64,000 nucleotides of DNA from Yersinia rochesterensis. GTDB lineage: Bacteria; Pseudomonadota; Gammaproteobacteria; Enterobacterales; Enterobacteriaceae. The stretch spans positions 868,001 to 932,000 of the forward strand of contig NZ_CP032482.1 in assembly GCF_003600645.1 (NCBI RefSeq), read 5' to 3'. The translations under genes and the position numbers were made by a program. The notes beneath the pieces are model-generated. The model made no database searches. It was not told the DNA's origin and worked only from the letters and a program-made list of their open reading frames with translations. Shown here in pieces: positions 19,347 to 30,008 of the stretch (the first letter of the stretch is position 1; each line of letters begins with the position of its first letter).

Positions 19347-21836
19347 ATGTCTGGGGATGACCGCGAGCCAATAGGGCGCAAGGGCAAGAAAGCCCAACCC
19401 AAAGTCGCATCAAAACGGCCATTGCGCCGGCGGCGTGATGAAGATGAATACGAAGAAGAAGACTATTTAGATGATGAAGACCACGGCGATGATGATTACG
19501 ATGATGACGAGGAAGAACCGATGCCAAGAAAGGTAGCATCACGTCCCCCGCGCAAAAAACGCCGTTGGCTTGGGTTATTCATCAAACTGTTCCTGGTGGG
19601 CGCAGTGGTGTTGGCAATTTATGGGGTTTACCTCGATTCGCAAATCCGCAGCCGGATTGATGGCAAGGTTTGGCAACTGCCCGCCGCCGTCTATGGCCGC
19701 ATGGTGAGCCTTGAACCGGGGATGTCCTACAGCAAGAAAGAAATGATCGATTTGCTGGAAGGGATGCAATACCGCCAGGTCACTCGGATGACTCGCCCTG
19801 GCGAGTTTACCGTGCAGGGCGACAGTATTGATATCTTGCGCCGCCCATTTGATTTCCCTGACGCGAAAGAAGGTCAAATCCGCGCGCGTTTGGTGTTTAA
19901 AAATGACAGTTTGGCGCAAATCCAAAACCTGGATAATCAGCGCGACTTCGGTTTCCTGCGTCTTGATCCCAAGCTGATCACCATGTTGCAATCTCCTAAT
20001 GGTGAGCAGCGCTTGTTTGTGCCGCGTGCTGGCTTCCCTGATTTGCTGGTCGATACCTTGCTGGCAACAGAAGACCGCCATTTCTATGAGCATGACGGCA
20101 TCAGCCCGTATTCTATTGGCCGCGCGATGTTGGCTAACCTCACTGCTGGTAAGGCGGTGCAGGGCGGCAGTACCTTGACGCAGCAGTTGGTTAAAAACCT
20201 GTTCCTGACTAACGAGCGTTCACTGTGGCGTAAAGCCAACGAGGCCTATATGGCCCTGCTGGTAGACTACCGTTACAGCAAAGATCGGATACTGGAATTG
20301 TATCTGAACGAAGTGTATCTCGGCCAAAGCGGCAGTGACCAAATTCGCGGTTTCCCTTTGGCGAGCCTGTATTACTTTGGTCGTCCGGTGAATGAACTGA
20401 GCCTCGATCAGCAAGCTATGCTGGTGGGCATGGTGAAAGGAGCGTCGCTGTATAACCCATGGCGTAACCCGACACTGGCACTTGAGCGCCGCAATTTGGT
20501 GCTGCGCTTGTTGCAGAATCAGGGTGTGATTGATGCAGAGCTGTACACCATGCTCAGCGCCCGGCCATTGGGCGTGCAGCCGAAAGGCGGGGTTATCACA
20601 CCACAGCCAGCATTTATGCAGATGGTGCGTCAGGAGTTACAGCAGAAACTGGGCGACAAAATTAACGATTTGTCCGGTGTGAAAATCTTCACTACCCTTG
20701 ATCCGGTTTCACAGGATGCGGCAGAAAAAGCCATCGAAGATGGAATTCCGGCACTGAAAGCGGCGCGCCATCTGGATGATTTGGAAGCGGCGATGGTGAT
20801 TGTCGACCGTTTCAGTGGTGAAGTTCGTGCCATGGTCGGGGGCGCGCAGCCGCAATTTGCCGGCTTTAACCGCGCAATGCAGGCTCGCCGCTTGGTGGGT
20901 TCACTCGCTAAACCACCGACCTATCTGACTGCCCTGAGTGAGCCGGATAAATACCGCCTTAATACCTGGCTGGCGGATCAACCGCTGTCGATTAAATTGC
21001 CCAACGGCTCATCATGGCAGCCGAAAAACTATGATCGCCAGTTCCGTGGTCAGGTGATGCTAATTGATGGTTTGGCGAACTCGCTGAATGTGCCGACGGT
21101 TAATCTGGGAATGTCCGTCGGGTTGGATCAGATAAGCGCCATGCTGCAACGTTTGGGTATTCCGAAAAACGTTATCAACCCCGTTCCAGCGATGTTGCTG
21201 GGGGCGATTGACTTGACCCCGGTTGAAGTCGCGCAGGAATATCAGACTATCGCCAGTGGTGGGAATCGTGCGCCATTGTCCGCAGTGCGCTCGGTAATTG
21301 CTGAAGATGGCACCGTGCTGTATCAGAGCTTCCCGCAGGCGGAGCGCATGGTACCGGCACAGGCGGCTTATCTGACCCTTTACGCCATGCAGCAAGGGGT
21401 CGCCCGCGGGACATCCCGTTCATTATCAGTGAAATTATCAAAATACAATCTGGCTGCCAAAACCGGTACCACCAACGACCTGCGCGATAGCTGGTTTGCC
21501 GGTATTGATGGCAAAGAAGTGGCGATTGCCTGGGTAGGGCGTGACAATAACGGCCCGGCCAAGTTGACCGGAGCTAACGGCGCGCTGACTCTGTATCGCC
21601 GCTATCTTGAGAATCAAACCCCATTGCCGCTGGTATTGCAGCCACCGGAGGGGATTAGCCAGATGAATATTGATTCGGCTGGGAATTTTGTCTGTGGTGA
21701 TGGCGGCGGTATGCGCTCAATCCCGGTTTGGACAGAAAACCCGCAAAGCTTGTGCCAAGCTGCTCAACCTGCGGGGCAAGCTAAACCTGATGGCGATGGC
21801 GTCGCGGGTTGGATCAAAGATATGTTTGGCCAGTAA
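19347..21836 (+). CDS. mrcB: bifunctional penicillin-binding protein 1b
   Basis: Glycosyltransferase and transpeptidase that makes and cross-links murein. A charged cytoplasmic N-terminus with a run of Asp/Glu (residues about 30-58) precedes one membrane helix (about 72-92). The UB2H and GT51 domains follow, with [16 protein letters not shown] (catalytic Glu) and [12 protein letters not shown]. The transpeptidase has SLAK (SxxK, about 516), SLN and KTGTTN. 829 residues. Start ATG follows GGAGAAAAAGAC. In E. coli the next gene is fhuA; here it is fhuC. Confidence 0.97.
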   Translation: MSGDDREPIGRKGKKAQPKVASKRPLRRRRDEDEYEEEDYLDDEDHGDDDYDDDEEEPMPRKVASRPPRKKRRWLGLFIKLFLVGAVVLAIYGVYLDSQIRSRIDGKVWQLPAAVYGRMVSLEPGMSYSKKEMIDLLEGMQYRQVTRMTRPGEFTVQGDSIDILRRPFDFPDAKEGQIRARLVFKNDSLAQIQNLDNQRDFGFLRLDPKLITMLQSPNGEQRLFVPRAGFPDLLVDTLLATEDRHFYEHDGISPYSIGRAMLANLTAGKAVQGGSTLTQQLVKNLFLTNERSLWRKANEAYMALLVDYRYSKDRILELYLNEVYLGQSGSDQIRGFPLASLYYFGRPVNELSLDQQAMLVGMVKGASLYNPWRNPTLALERRNLVLRLLQNQGVIDAELYTMLSARPLGVQPKGGVITPQPAFMQMVRQELQQKLGDKINDLSGVKIFTTLDPVSQDAAEKAIEDGIPALKAARHLDDLEAAMVIVDRFSGEVRAMVGGAQPQFAGFNRAMQARRLVGSLAKPPTYLTALSEPDKYRLNTWLADQPLSIKLPNGSSWQPKNYDRQFRGQVMLIDGLANSLNVPTVNLGMSVGLDQISAMLQRLGIPKNVINPVPAMLLGAIDLTPVEVAQEYQTIASGGNRAPLSAVRSVIAEDGTVLYQSFPQAERMVPAQAAYLTLYAMQQGVARGTSRSLSVKLSKYNLAAKTGTTNDLRDSWFAGIDGKEVAIAWVGRDNNGPAKLTGANGALTLYRRYLENQTPLPLVLQPPEGISQMNIDSAGNFVCGDGGGMRSIPVWTENPQSLCQAAQPAGQAKPDGDGVAGWIKDMFGQ

Positions 21837-21842
21837 TACTCA

Positions 21843-21879
21843 AAAAATTGGCACGGTTACTGTTATCGTGCCAATTTTT
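21843..21879 (+). terminator. rho-independent terminator after mrcB
   Basis: A perfect 13-bp stem AAAAATTGGCACG (21843-21855) and CGTGCCAATTTTT (21867-21879) with an 11-nt loop, 6 bp after the mrcB stop. Confidence 0.9.
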
Positions 21880-21975
21880 CGTTTCCCCGCACTTAAATTC
21901 CCCACAGCCATCTTCAGGTAATCAGCAGGCTTTGCGCTTGCAGTTCGCCGTGAGTTACGCATAAACTAGCTGCTT

Positions 21976-21990
21976 TGATAATTATTATCG
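21976..21990. promoter_or_regulatory. putative Fur box upstream of fhuC
   Basis: TGATAAT-T-ATTATCG holds a perfect GATAAT-1-ATTATC dyad (21977-21989), the 6-1-6 core of Fur sites. It lies about 90 bp before the fhuC start, in the gap where fhuA and its promoter would be in E. coli. Fur control of fhu genes is established in enterobacteria; here it is inferred. Confidence 0.7.
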
Positions 21991-22077
21991 TTTCGATTCA
22001 CTTTCTCGTTATTTGTCGATAACGTTTGGGTCACAGTAACGGTTAAAGTTGCTAACATTCAATCGCAGGGTACTATC

Positions 22078-22872
22078 TTGGACCAACAGGCAAGCCAATC
22101 CAGCGTGTTTTCACTCCGTGAGTTGAGTTTTTCGGTTCCTGGCCGAATCTTATTGCACCCCTTGTCACTGACCTTTCCACAAGGGAAAGTCTGTGGGCTT
22201 ATCGGCCATAATGGTTCCGGTAAATCGACACTGTTAAAAATGCTGGGTCGCCACCAACCGCCCGCCAGTGGCGAAGCGTTACTCAATAATGTGCCATTAC
22301 CACAGTGGGACAATAAAGCTTTTGCCCGTGAAGTTGCTTATTTGCCACAGCAATTACCGGCAGCTGAAGGGATGACAGTGCGCGAGTTGGTGGCGATTGG
22401 CCGTTACCCATGGCATGGCGCGCTGGGGCGTTTTCGTCAAGAAGACCGCGAACAGGTGGAAGAGGCTATTGCGCTGGTGGATTTAAAGCCGCTGGCGAAC
22501 CGGTTGGTCGACAGTTTATCCGGCGGCGAGCGCCAACGCGCTTGGTTGGCGATGATGGTGGCACAAAATAGCCGCTGTCTGCTGCTCGACGAACCGACTT
22601 CAGCACTGGATATTGCCCATCAGGTCGAAGTCTTGGGGCTGATTCAGCGGCTTAGCCGTGAGCGAGGCCTGACCGTTATTGCGGTATTACACGATATCAA
22701 TATGGCGGCCCGTTATTGCGACCATTTGGTGGCATTACGCGCGGGCGAGATGATAGCGCAAGGCCCAGCGGACAGCTTAATGCAGGGGGCGGTACTGGAG
22801 GAAATTTACGGCATTCCTATGGGAATATTACCGCATCCAGCCGGCGGTGCGCCGGTAAGTTTCGTGTATTGA
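22078..22872 (+). CDS. fhuC: Fe3+-hydroxamate ABC transporter ATPase FhuC
   Basis: Drives import of ferric hydroxamate siderophores through FhuB. Walker A GHNGSGKST, signature LSGGERQRAW, Walker [13 protein letters not shown] and switch VLHDINMAARY are present; 264 residues, and the C-terminus YGIPMGILPHPAGGAPVSFVY (in parts) is the E. coli one. The start is a TTG with AGGG 8 nt upstream; no ATG fits. The stop TGA overlaps the fhuD start (ATGA). The receptor gene fhuA, first in this operon in E. coli, is absent. Confidence 0.95.
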   Translation: MDQQASQSSVFSLRELSFSVPGRILLHPLSLTFPQGKVCGLIGHNGSGKSTLLKMLGRHQPPASGEALLNNVPLPQWDNKAFAREVAYLPQQLPAAEGMTVRELVAIGRYPWHGALGRFRQEDREQVEEAIALVDLKPLANRLVDSLSGGERQRAWLAMMVAQNSRCLLLDEPTSALDIAHQVEVLGLIQRLSRERGLTVIAVLHDINMAARYCDHLVALRAGEMIAQGPADSLMQGAVLEEIYGIPMGILPHPAGGAPVSFVY

Positions 22873-23810
22873 TGAAAATGCCTTTTCCCATAGCAGCGGT
22901 GCGCCCGAACCTGACTCGGCGTAGATTGCTCGCCGCATTAGCCTTATCGCCATTATTATATTCATTGCCCGGATGGGCGGTGAATCCCCCTAAAATTGAT
23001 GTTAGCGGGGGCGTTGCTCTGGATAGGATCGTTGCACTGGAATGGTTGCCCGTAGAATTATTGCTGGCGCTGGGAGTCACGCCATATGGTGTGGCAGATA
23101 CTCATAATTACCGGTTATGGGTCGAAGAACCGGCATTACCTGCCAGTGTCATTGATGTTGGTCTGCGCACTGAACCTAATTTGGAATTGCTGCAACAAAT
23201 GGCACCGTCATTGATTTTGATGTCAGAAGGTTTTGGCCCCTCACCAGAGAAACTCGCGCCTATCGCCCCATCGATGAGTTTTGCTTTTAGCCAACAGGGG
23301 CTTTCGCCGCTCGCCGTCGGTAAAAGTTCATTGCGTGCATTAGGTCAGCGGCTGGGGTTGGAGGCCGCGGCTGAGCAGCATATCGCCGATTTTAACCATT
23401 TTATGCAAGCCGCTCGCCAGCGGATATTTAATACCAGCAATACGTCATTATTGATGTTTTCTCTGTTGGATGCTCGCCACGCCTTGGTCATCGGCCAAGG
23501 CAGTCTGTTCCAGGATGTATTAAACGAATTGAATATTAAGAATGCCTGGCAGGGTGAAACCAATGTGTGGGGCAGCGCGGTGGTGGGCATCGAACGTTTA
23601 GCGACAGTAAAACCGGGGCGGGCAATGTGCTTCGTCCAGGGTAATAGTGAAATACTACAACAGGTTACCCGCACACCATTATGGCAATCCATGTCATTTG
23701 TGCGCCAAAATCAATTACAGATAATGCCCGCGGTGTGGTTCTATGGCGCAACATTGTCAGCCATGCGATTCGTACGTCTATTAGAATCGGCGTGGGATAA
23801 ATCCCGATGA
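22872..23810 (+). CDS. fhuD: periplasmic hydroxamate siderophore-binding protein FhuD
   Basis: Binds ferric hydroxamates and hands them to FhuB. 312 residues from the ATG at 22872, which overlaps the fhuC stop; the longer open frame from 22716 lies inside fhuC. The N-terminus has a twin-arginine signal (LTRRRLLAALALSP, cleavage near GWA at residue about 36), as in E. coli FhuD. The type III binding-protein fold is supported by IVALEWLPVELLLALG, PNLELLQQMAPSLIL and the C-terminal WFYGATLSAMRFVRLLE. Confidence 0.95.
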   Translation: MKMPFPIAAVRPNLTRRRLLAALALSPLLYSLPGWAVNPPKIDVSGGVALDRIVALEWLPVELLLALGVTPYGVADTHNYRLWVEEPALPASVIDVGLRTEPNLELLQQMAPSLILMSEGFGPSPEKLAPIAPSMSFAFSQQGLSPLAVGKSSLRALGQRLGLEAAAEQHIADFNHFMQAARQRIFNTSNTSLLMFSLLDARHALVIGQGSLFQDVLNELNIKNAWQGETNVWGSAVVGIERLATVKPGRAMCFVQGNSEILQQVTRTPLWQSMSFVRQNQLQIMPAVWFYGATLSAMRFVRLLESAWDKSR

Positions 23811-25804
23811 TGACAAAGACCCCGCGTAAAATCTGGCTTTTGCCTGCCAGCTTACTGAGTTTATTGCTGATTTTTTCGGTGTTGCTGACACTGTACAATT
23901 TTAGTCAGACATTACCGGCCCCGCTCTGGGGGACCGCGCTATGGCAACCTGACGGCGATGACGTGCGCCAAATGTTATTTCATTACAGCCAACTTCCCCG
24001 CTTGGTCGTGGCATTGCTAACCGGTGCTGGATTGGGACTGGTGGGGGTTTTGTTCCAGCAAGTCTTGAGAAATCCATTGGCTGAACCCGCCACTTTGGGG
24101 GTCGCAGCAGGCGCTCAGCTTGGCTTAACCATTGCGACGTTGTGGATGCTACCCGGCGGTGAATTGACCCGCCAACTGGCAGCAATGGCCGGTGGGATAA
24201 TTATTGGTGTGCTGGTATTTGGTGTGGCTTGGGGCAAACGAATGTCGCCAGTGACACTGATACTGGCGGGGTTGGTTCTCGGCCTTTACTGTAGTGCAGT
24301 CAGCAACTTGCTGGCGTTATTTAATTATGACCAACTGCAAGGATTGTTCCTGTGGAGTAGTGGCGCTCTGAACCAACAAGATTGGATCACGGTACAGTTT
24401 TTGCTACCTCGTTTGCTGATAACCGGTGTATTGGCGGCTTTATTGATTCGCCCATTAACCTTGCTCGGGCTGGATGATGGTGTCGCCCGTAATTTAGGTC
24501 TAGGGCTGTCATTGGCTCGGCTAAGTGCGCTGGGGATAGCCATATTGTTTAGCGCAATGTTGGTTAATGCGGTCGGCGTCATTGGTTTTATTGGTCTTTT
24601 TGCTCCTCTGTTGGCAAAAATTTTAGGTGCTCGCCGGCTATCGCAACGGCTAATGTTGGCTCCGGTATTAGGCGCATTGCTGTTGTGGGTAACGGACCAA
24701 GGGCTTATCTGGTTGGCTCAAGTCTGGCAAGAAATTCCGACCGGTGCGGCCACCGCGCTGATTGGTGCTCCGTTGCTATTATGGTTGCTGCCCCGCTTAC
24801 ACAGTGCGATGGCACCGAGTATGGATTTTGGCGACCAGGTTTCCGCTGAGCGGCAAAATTTGGGTATTTGGATCAGTGGAGGTTCGCTGGTACTGCTGGC
24901 CGGTTTGGCGGTGGCGCTGATGTTTGGTCGTGATAGCCATGGCTGGAGTTGGATTAGCGGCAATGATATCCAGGCATTATTACATTGGCGCTGGCCGCGA
25001 GTATTTGCTGCATTGGCGGCCGGAGTGATGCTGGCGGTGGCGGGAACATTAATTCAAAAGCTGACGGGCAATCCGATGGCCAGCCCCGAGGTGTTGGGGG
25101 TCAGTTCCGGCGCATCTTTCGGTGTCGTGATTATGATGTTTATCGTGCCAGGCAATGCGCTAGCATGGTTGTTGCCTGCTGGGAGTTTAGGTGCGGCGGC
25201 GACATTATTGTTGATTCTGGTGGTTGCAGGACGAGGGGGGTTCTCTCCCGGTAGAATGTTATTAGCAGGAATTGCACTGAGCACCGCCTTTACCACGGTA
25301 ATTACCATGTTACTCGCAAGCGGCGACCCCAGAATGCGCGGTTTGCTGACATGGATTTCTGGCTCTACCTATGCCGTTGATGCTCCACAAGCACTGAGCA
25401 CCGGTGTTATCGCCCTGATTCTGATTGCATTAGCTCCGCTGTGCCGCCGTTGGCTAATGATTTTACCTTTGGGCAGCGTGACGGCCAGAGCATTAGGTGT
25501 GGCGCTGGCACCTAGTCGGTTAGCTATTTTGTTACTGGCAGCCACCATGACAGCAGCAGCTACATTGACGGTTGGGCCATTAAGTTTTGTCGGCCTGATG
25601 GCACCTCATATGGCTCGTATGTTGGGCTTCCGCCGAGCTATTCCACAGCTATTTATCGCGGCTATTTTAGGTGGTTTATTGATGGTATTTGCTGATTGGT
25701 GCGGCCGGATGTTGCTATTCCCAAATCAGATCCCCGCTGGGTTGTTAGCGACGTTTATTGGTGCGCCATATTTTGTTTATTTATTGCGTAAGCAAGGGCG
25801 GTAG
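23807..25804 (+). CDS. fhuB: hydroxamate siderophore permease FhuB (double-length)
   Basis: Inner-membrane channel of the Fhu system. 665 residues made of two homologous BtuC/FecCD-type halves fused in one chain, each with about ten membrane helices. The paired motifs show the duplication: GVLFQQVLRNPLAEPATLGVAAGA in the first half and GTLIQKLTGNPMASPEVLGVSSGA in the second (each longer than quoted family cores), and GFIGLFAPLLAKIL versus SFVGLMAPHMARML, the ATPase-contact loops. ATG overlaps the fhuD stop by 4 bp. Confidence 0.96.
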   Translation: MMTKTPRKIWLLPASLLSLLLIFSVLLTLYNFSQTLPAPLWGTALWQPDGDDVRQMLFHYSQLPRLVVALLTGAGLGLVGVLFQQVLRNPLAEPATLGVAAGAQLGLTIATLWMLPGGELTRQLAAMAGGIIIGVLVFGVAWGKRMSPVTLILAGLVLGLYCSAVSNLLALFNYDQLQGLFLWSSGALNQQDWITVQFLLPRLLITGVLAALLIRPLTLLGLDDGVARNLGLGLSLARLSALGIAILFSAMLVNAVGVIGFIGLFAPLLAKILGARRLSQRLMLAPVLGALLLWVTDQGLIWLAQVWQEIPTGAATALIGAPLLLWLLPRLHSAMAPSMDFGDQVSAERQNLGIWISGGSLVLLAGLAVALMFGRDSHGWSWISGNDIQALLHWRWPRVFAALAAGVMLAVAGTLIQKLTGNPMASPEVLGVSSGASFGVVIMMFIVPGNALAWLLPAGSLGAAATLLLILVVAGRGGFSPGRMLLAGIALSTAFTTVITMLLASGDPRMRGLLTWISGSTYAVDAPQALSTGVIALILIALAPLCRRWLMILPLGSVTARALGVALAPSRLAILLLAATMTAAATLTVGPLSFVGLMAPHMARMLGFRRAIPQLFIAAILGGLLMVFADWCGRMLLFPNQIPAGLLATFIGAPYFVYLLRKQGR

Positions 25805-25811
25805 TTAGATT

Positions 25812-25843
25812 TTAACCATCTCCCAGCATAGGGAGATGGTTAA
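25812..25843. terminator. bidirectional terminator between fhuB and hemL
   Basis: Perfect 13-bp stem TTAACCATCTCCC (25812-25824) and GGGAGATGGTTAA (25831-25843) with a 6-nt loop, between the 3' ends of two convergent genes. The T-run is short on both sides. Confidence 0.75.
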
Positions 25844-25853
25844 GTAATTGATA

Positions 25854-27134
25854 TTAAAGCTGTGCGAAGCACCGACGAGCGGCATCCACCGTTTTCTGAA
25901 TATCTTCTTTGCTGTGCGCCACAGACATAAAGCCAGCTTCAAAAGCAGATGGAGCCAGATAAATACCTTCTTCCAGCATCAAATGGAAGAAACGTTTGAA
26001 ACGCTCAACATCGCAATTCATCACATCCTGATAGCAAGTCACAGTTTCAGCATCAGTAAAGAAAATGCCGAACATACCGCCGACATGGTTAACGACCAAT
26101 GGGATATTTTCTACTTTAGCTGCGTGCAGCAGGCCGCTTGCCAGTGAATCGGTTAATTCGGTCAGGGTTTCATGGATACCCACCTGTGCAACTTCGGTCA
26201 GACAAGCAAAACCGGCAGCCATGGCAATTGGATTACCGGACAACGTACCCGCCTGATAAACCGGGCCAGTGGGTGCCAGTGCATCCATCACATCACGACG
26301 GCCACCGAAAGCACCTACTGGCATCCCGCCGCCGATGATTTTACCCAGACAAGTTAAGTCAGGGACGACATTGTAGTAATCTTGCGCACCAGCTAATGCC
26401 ACACGGAAACCGGTCATAACCTCATCAATAATCAGCAGTGCTCCAAATTCGTCACACAGTGTACGCAGGCCGGGTAGGAACTCCGGTAGTGGCGGAACGC
26501 AGTTCATGTTACCGGCGACTGGCTCGACAATGATACAGGCAATATCTTGTGGATATTGTTCGAAAGCCTCACGTACTGAATCCAGATTGTTATAAGTGCA
26601 GGTCAGAGTGTGTTTAGCAAAATCAGCGGGTACGCCCGGAGAGTTTGGTTGCCCAAGAGTCAGAGCACCGGAACCTGCTTTGACCAGCAAGCAGTCGGCG
26701 TGACCATGGTAGCAGCCTTCAAATTTGATAATTTTATCGCGGCCAGTGAAACCACGGGCCAGACGAATCGCACTCATGGTCGCTTCAGTGCCGGAGTTGA
26801 CCATTCGCACCATATCCATCGTTGGGACTAAATTGGTGACCAATTCAGCCATTTTGACCTCCATCTCCGTGGGGGCACCAAAGCTCAGGCCGCGCTCGAC
26901 AGCTTCAATGACAGCTTGACGAATTGCCGGGTGATTATGCCCTAAGACCATTGGCCCCCAAGAGCCAACATAGTCAATATAAGCCTTGCCATCGACATCA
27001 AACAAATATGCGCCATCAGCACGTTCAATAAATAATGGGCTGCCACCAACGCCGGTGAATGCACGCACCGGAGAGTTAACCCCGCCTGGGATCAGCTCTT
27101 TTGCTTGGGCATACAGACTTTCGGATTTACTCAT
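25854..27134 (-). CDS. hemL: glutamate-1-semialdehyde 2,1-aminomutase
   Basis: PLP enzyme producing 5-aminolevulinate for heme, siroheme and B12. 426 residues, the family length. The PLP lysine is in [19 protein letters not shown] (about 265), with the cofactor Asp in [34 protein letters not shown] and [16 protein letters not shown]. Downstream siroheme use by CysG/CysI is in this same window. Convergent with fhuB and divergent from clcA. Confidence 0.97.
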   Translation of the reverse strand: MSKSESLYAQAKELIPGGVNSPVRAFTGVGGSPLFIERADGAYLFDVDGKAYIDYVGSWGPMVLGHNHPAIRQAVIEAVERGLSFGAPTEMEVKMAELVTNLVPTMDMVRMVNSGTEATMSAIRLARGFTGRDKIIKFEGCYHGHADCLLVKAGSGALTLGQPNSPGVPADFAKHTLTCTYNNLDSVREAFEQYPQDIACIIVEPVAGNMNCVPPLPEFLPGLRTLCDEFGALLIIDEVMTGFRVALAGAQDYYNVVPDLTCLGKIIGGGMPVGAFGGRRDVMDALAPTGPVYQAGTLSGNPIAMAAGFACLTEVAQVGIHETLTELTDSLASGLLHAAKVENIPLVVNHVGGMFGIFFTDAETVTCYQDVMNCDVERFKRFFHLMLEEGIYLAPSAFEAGFMSVAHSKEDIQKTVDAARRCFAQL

Positions 27135-27403
27135 AAACGGCTCCTGAATTAGGCGATATTAACATTGGCAACATCAGCCTTGGCAATCAACAATGCTGCT
27201 TATTCTAAAGGACTGGCTGCGGTTATCAAATGATTGGGCATATTTAGCAGACAGCTTGCGCGGCATGCCGCAAAATTTGAGAAAAAGTCTTTTCTGAGCA
27301 AGATCATTTCATGGACATTTAATCAGGCACATTATTAATGTGTAAGCTAAACTCATATTGCTCATTTGTATTACTTATTATTTAACTGGCAAGCATACAA
27401 ACC

Positions 27404-28837
27404 ATGACTGATTCAACGCAAAATATACCCGATGAAGGCATTTCTGCAGTTAAACGTGGCCGTTTTATTCATGCATTAGTTAACCGCGATACAACACCCT
27501 TAGTTATTCTTATCATGGCCGCTGTCGTTGGGGCAGTCACCGGTTTGTTGGGGGTTGCATTTGATCTCGGTGTCGATTGGATCCAGCAAGCAAGGTTAGC
27601 GACCATTGCTAAGGTTGCTGATAATGCAATTTTAGTCTGGCCGCTGGCTTTTATTATGTCGGCACTATTGGCTATGTTGGGGTATTTTCTGGTACGCCGT
27701 TTTGCGCCCGAGGCGGGTGGCTCTGGGATACCCGAAATAGAAGGGGCAATGGAAGAAATGCGCCCCGTTCGCTGGTGGCGGGTCATTCCGGTCAAATTCA
27801 TTGGTGGGCTTGGTACTCTCGGGGCTGGCATGGTGTTAGGCCGGGAGGGGCCAATGGTGCAAATGGGGGCGAACAGTGGGCGGATGATTGTCGACATCTT
27901 CCGTTTGCGCAGTTCAGAAGCACGTCATTCATTATTAGCGACCGGTGCAGCGGCGGGGCTTTCAGCCGCTTTTAATGCTCCATTGGCCGGAATTTTGTTT
28001 GTTATTGAAGAGATGCGTTCGCAGTTCCGCTATAGCTTAGTCTCCATCAAAGCGGTATTTGTGGGCGTCATCACTTCAACCATTGTTTACCGCTATTTTA
28101 ATGGTGAGCGTGCGATTATTGATGTAGGAAAACTCAGTGATGTTCCACTGAATACCTTATGGCTCTATCTGTTGCTGGGCATTATTTTTGGTGCTGTGGG
28201 AGTGATGTTTAATGCGTCGATATTTCGTACACAAGATCTATTTATGCGTTTCCACGGCGGCGACTGGCGAAAATTGGTATTAATCGGTGGTCTGTTGGGG
28301 GGGATGTGCGGCTTACTGGCATTGATTCATGGTGAAGCAGTCGGCGGTGGTTTTGCCCTAATTCCCATTGCAGTCGCTGGTAATTTCAGTATTGGGATGT
28401 TGCTCTTTATTTTTATTGCGAGAGTCATTACCACGTTACTGTGTTTTGGCTCTGGTGCACCTGGTGGGATATTTGCCCCCATGTTGGCTTTGGGGACCAT
28501 TCTGGGAACCGCTTTTGGCCTGTCCTGCGCGCATTTTTTCCCACAGTACAGTATTGATGCTGGCACTTTTGCTATTGCCGGAATGGGGGCGCTGTTTGCC
28601 GCCTCGGTACGTGCTCCATTAACCGGGATAGTGTTGGTGCTGGAAATGACCGATAATTATCAACTTATTTTGCCGATGATTGTGACTTGCTTGGGGGCGA
28701 CCTTAATAGCGCAGTTTCTGGGGGGTAAGCCCTTGTATTCAGCTATTTTAGCCCGCACATTACAAAGACAAGAGCAGGCTGCAAAGGTAGCGGAACAACA
28801 GGCCGCAGTTGAAAGTGGCACTCAAACAGGTAGATAA
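27404..28837 (+). CDS. clcA: H+/Cl- exchange transporter ClcA
   Basis: CLC-family antiporter that supports extreme acid resistance. 477 residues. The selectivity motifs [11 protein letters not shown] (about 107), [10 protein letters not shown] (gating Glu about 148) and [10 protein letters not shown] (about 355) are intact; the internal proton glutamate lies in VIEEMRSQF (about 203) and the tyrosine in PLYSAIL (about 445). Located beside hemL as in E. coli. Confidence 0.96.
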   Translation: MTDSTQNIPDEGISAVKRGRFIHALVNRDTTPLVILIMAAVVGAVTGLLGVAFDLGVDWIQQARLATIAKVADNAILVWPLAFIMSALLAMLGYFLVRRFAPEAGGSGIPEIEGAMEEMRPVRWWRVIPVKFIGGLGTLGAGMVLGREGPMVQMGANSGRMIVDIFRLRSSEARHSLLATGAAAGLSAAFNAPLAGILFVIEEMRSQFRYSLVSIKAVFVGVITSTIVYRYFNGERAIIDVGKLSDVPLNTLWLYLLLGIIFGAVGVMFNASIFRTQDLFMRFHGGDWRKLVLIGGLLGGMCGLLALIHGEAVGGGFALIPIAVAGNFSIGMLLFIFIARVITTLLCFGSGAPGGIFAPMLALGTILGTAFGLSCAHFFPQYSIDAGTFAIAGMGALFAASVRAPLTGIVLVLEMTDNYQLILPMIVTCLGATLIAQFLGGKPLYSAILARTLQRQEQAAKVAEQQAAVESGTQTGR

Positions 28838-28954
28838 TATATAACATTAGGCCACAATACTTGAATGAATTACTCGGGTATTGGATAATCAAAAGATAGA
28901 TCAGGCTGCCATTGTAGTAACCTGCACCTCGAACACCGGTTGGGAGTGATGAGT

Positions 28955-29299
28955 ATGAGCGATGAAACAGTACTGCCCCTGCAGTTTACTGAGGCAGCGG
29001 CAAAAAAAGTGAAGCTGTTGATTTCTGATGAGGAAAATCCGAATCTGAAACTGCGGGTTTACATTACCGGTGGCGGATGCAGCGGGTTCCAGTATGGCTT
29101 TACTTTTGATGATCAGATCAACGACGGCGATATGACCATTGAAAAGCAAGGTGTTGAGCTGGTCGTGGATCCAATGAGCCTGCAATATTTGGTTGGTGGC
29201 GCAGTGGATTACACCGAAGGGCTGGAAGGCTCTCGCTTTATCGTGACTAACCCGAACGCGAAGAGTACTTGTGGGTGCGGTTCTTCTTTCAGCATCTAA
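28955..29299 (+). CDS. erpA: iron-sulfur cluster insertion protein ErpA
   Basis: A-type Fe-S carrier needed for isoprenoid-pathway enzymes and respiration. 114 residues. The three cluster cysteines are in [11 protein letters not shown] (Cys42) and STCGCGSSF (Cys106, Cys108). The ATG at 28955 (MSDETV) gives the family length; GGAG lies about 11 nt upstream; an in-frame ATG at 28949 is possible. An ERIC follows directly after the stop. Confidence 0.97.
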   Translation: MSDETVLPLQFTEAAAKKVKLLISDEENPNLKLRVYITGGGCSGFQYGFTFDDQINDGDMTIEKQGVELVVDPMSLQYLVGGAVDYTEGLEGSRFIVTNPNAKSTCGCGSSFSI

Positions 29300-29301
29300 C
29301 C

Positions 29302-29425
29302 TACCCTCCAACCCTGATGCTACAGCTATGTTAGCGGCACTCATGCACCCGAACTACTTACTTGAGTAAGCTCATCGGGATTTGCTCGTTTGCGGCCTTG
29401 CTGTAATACCAATGTTTTGGGTATA
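29302..29425. repeat. ERIC-type palindromic element
   Basis: TACCCTCCAACCCTGATGC... to ...CAATGTTTTGGGTATA with the core ACCCGAACTACTTACTTGA-GTAAGCTCATCGGGATTT. About 124 bp, 2 bp after the erpA stop, so it should be transcribed in the erpA 3' UTR. Confidence 0.8.
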
Positions 29426-29442
29426 GAATCACCGAATATTTT

Positions 29443-29486
29443 GATAAAAAAAACCGCAACTTTCATAGTCGTGGTTTTTTTTTATC
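29443..29486. terminator. bidirectional terminator between erpA and the small secreted orphan
   Basis: GATAAAAAAAACCGC (29443-29457) pairs with GTGGTTTTTTTTTATC (29471-29486) with one mismatch and a short loop. The A-run and T-run allow termination on both strands. Confidence 0.75.
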
Positions 29487-29492
29487 TGAATA

Positions 29493-29795
29493 TTACCATT
29501 CAACAGTAATCAATTGCGCCATCTGGTCGGCACTGGTTTTGCTAACATGTAGGCCATTTGATGCAATAAAAGAATGGCTGATTCTAGGTTCCGTAACCAA
29601 TCCATTTCCTCTATGACACTGTATTTCTGGATAATTCATTTTTGGGTCATTCACTACGTGTTCATTTTTATTCGACAATTGTACCTGACAAGATGGCACG
29701 ATAGTCAGATGTAAATCTATTGTGCCGCTTAGCCCCTGGGCTAGCGACGGGCTGGCAAGAAAGACCAGCCAAAACATCAACAAAAAACATTTCAT
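29493..29795 (-). CDS. small secreted protein of unknown function
   Basis: 100 residues with a clear signal peptide (MKCFLLMFWLVFLASPSLAQ, cleavage near residue 19-20). The mature part begins SGTIDLHLTIVPSCQVQ, then has PEIQCHRG, and ends AQLITVEW. The two cysteines and the beta-rich start and end are reminiscent of a shortened pilin-like or spore-coat-U (CsuA) domain, or of the YehE/DUF2574 group, but the likeness is weak and no usher or chaperone gene is near. No strong ribosome site. Not in the E. coli order here. Confidence 0.6.
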   Translation of the reverse strand: MKCFLLMFWLVFLASPSLAQGLSGTIDLHLTIVPSCQVQLSNKNEHVVNDPKMNYPEIQCHRGNGLVTEPRISHSFIASNGLHVSKTSADQMAQLITVEW

Positions 29796-30008
29796 AATTT
29801 ATAACTGCATTTTTAGCTGCCACTATCTGGTTCAGGCAGCGATGACTCTAGGTATCCGACAATTATTTAAAAACTTGAAGATTTAATTCGTACTTATCTC
29901 CATGTTTCATTCTAATGAATAAAGCTTGTAAAGCCGGTGAGAGTCTACAAGCAAGGTATATTGTACAAAACACAGGCTTTTATTGGCAATCAGAATGATG
30001 AATAGTTA

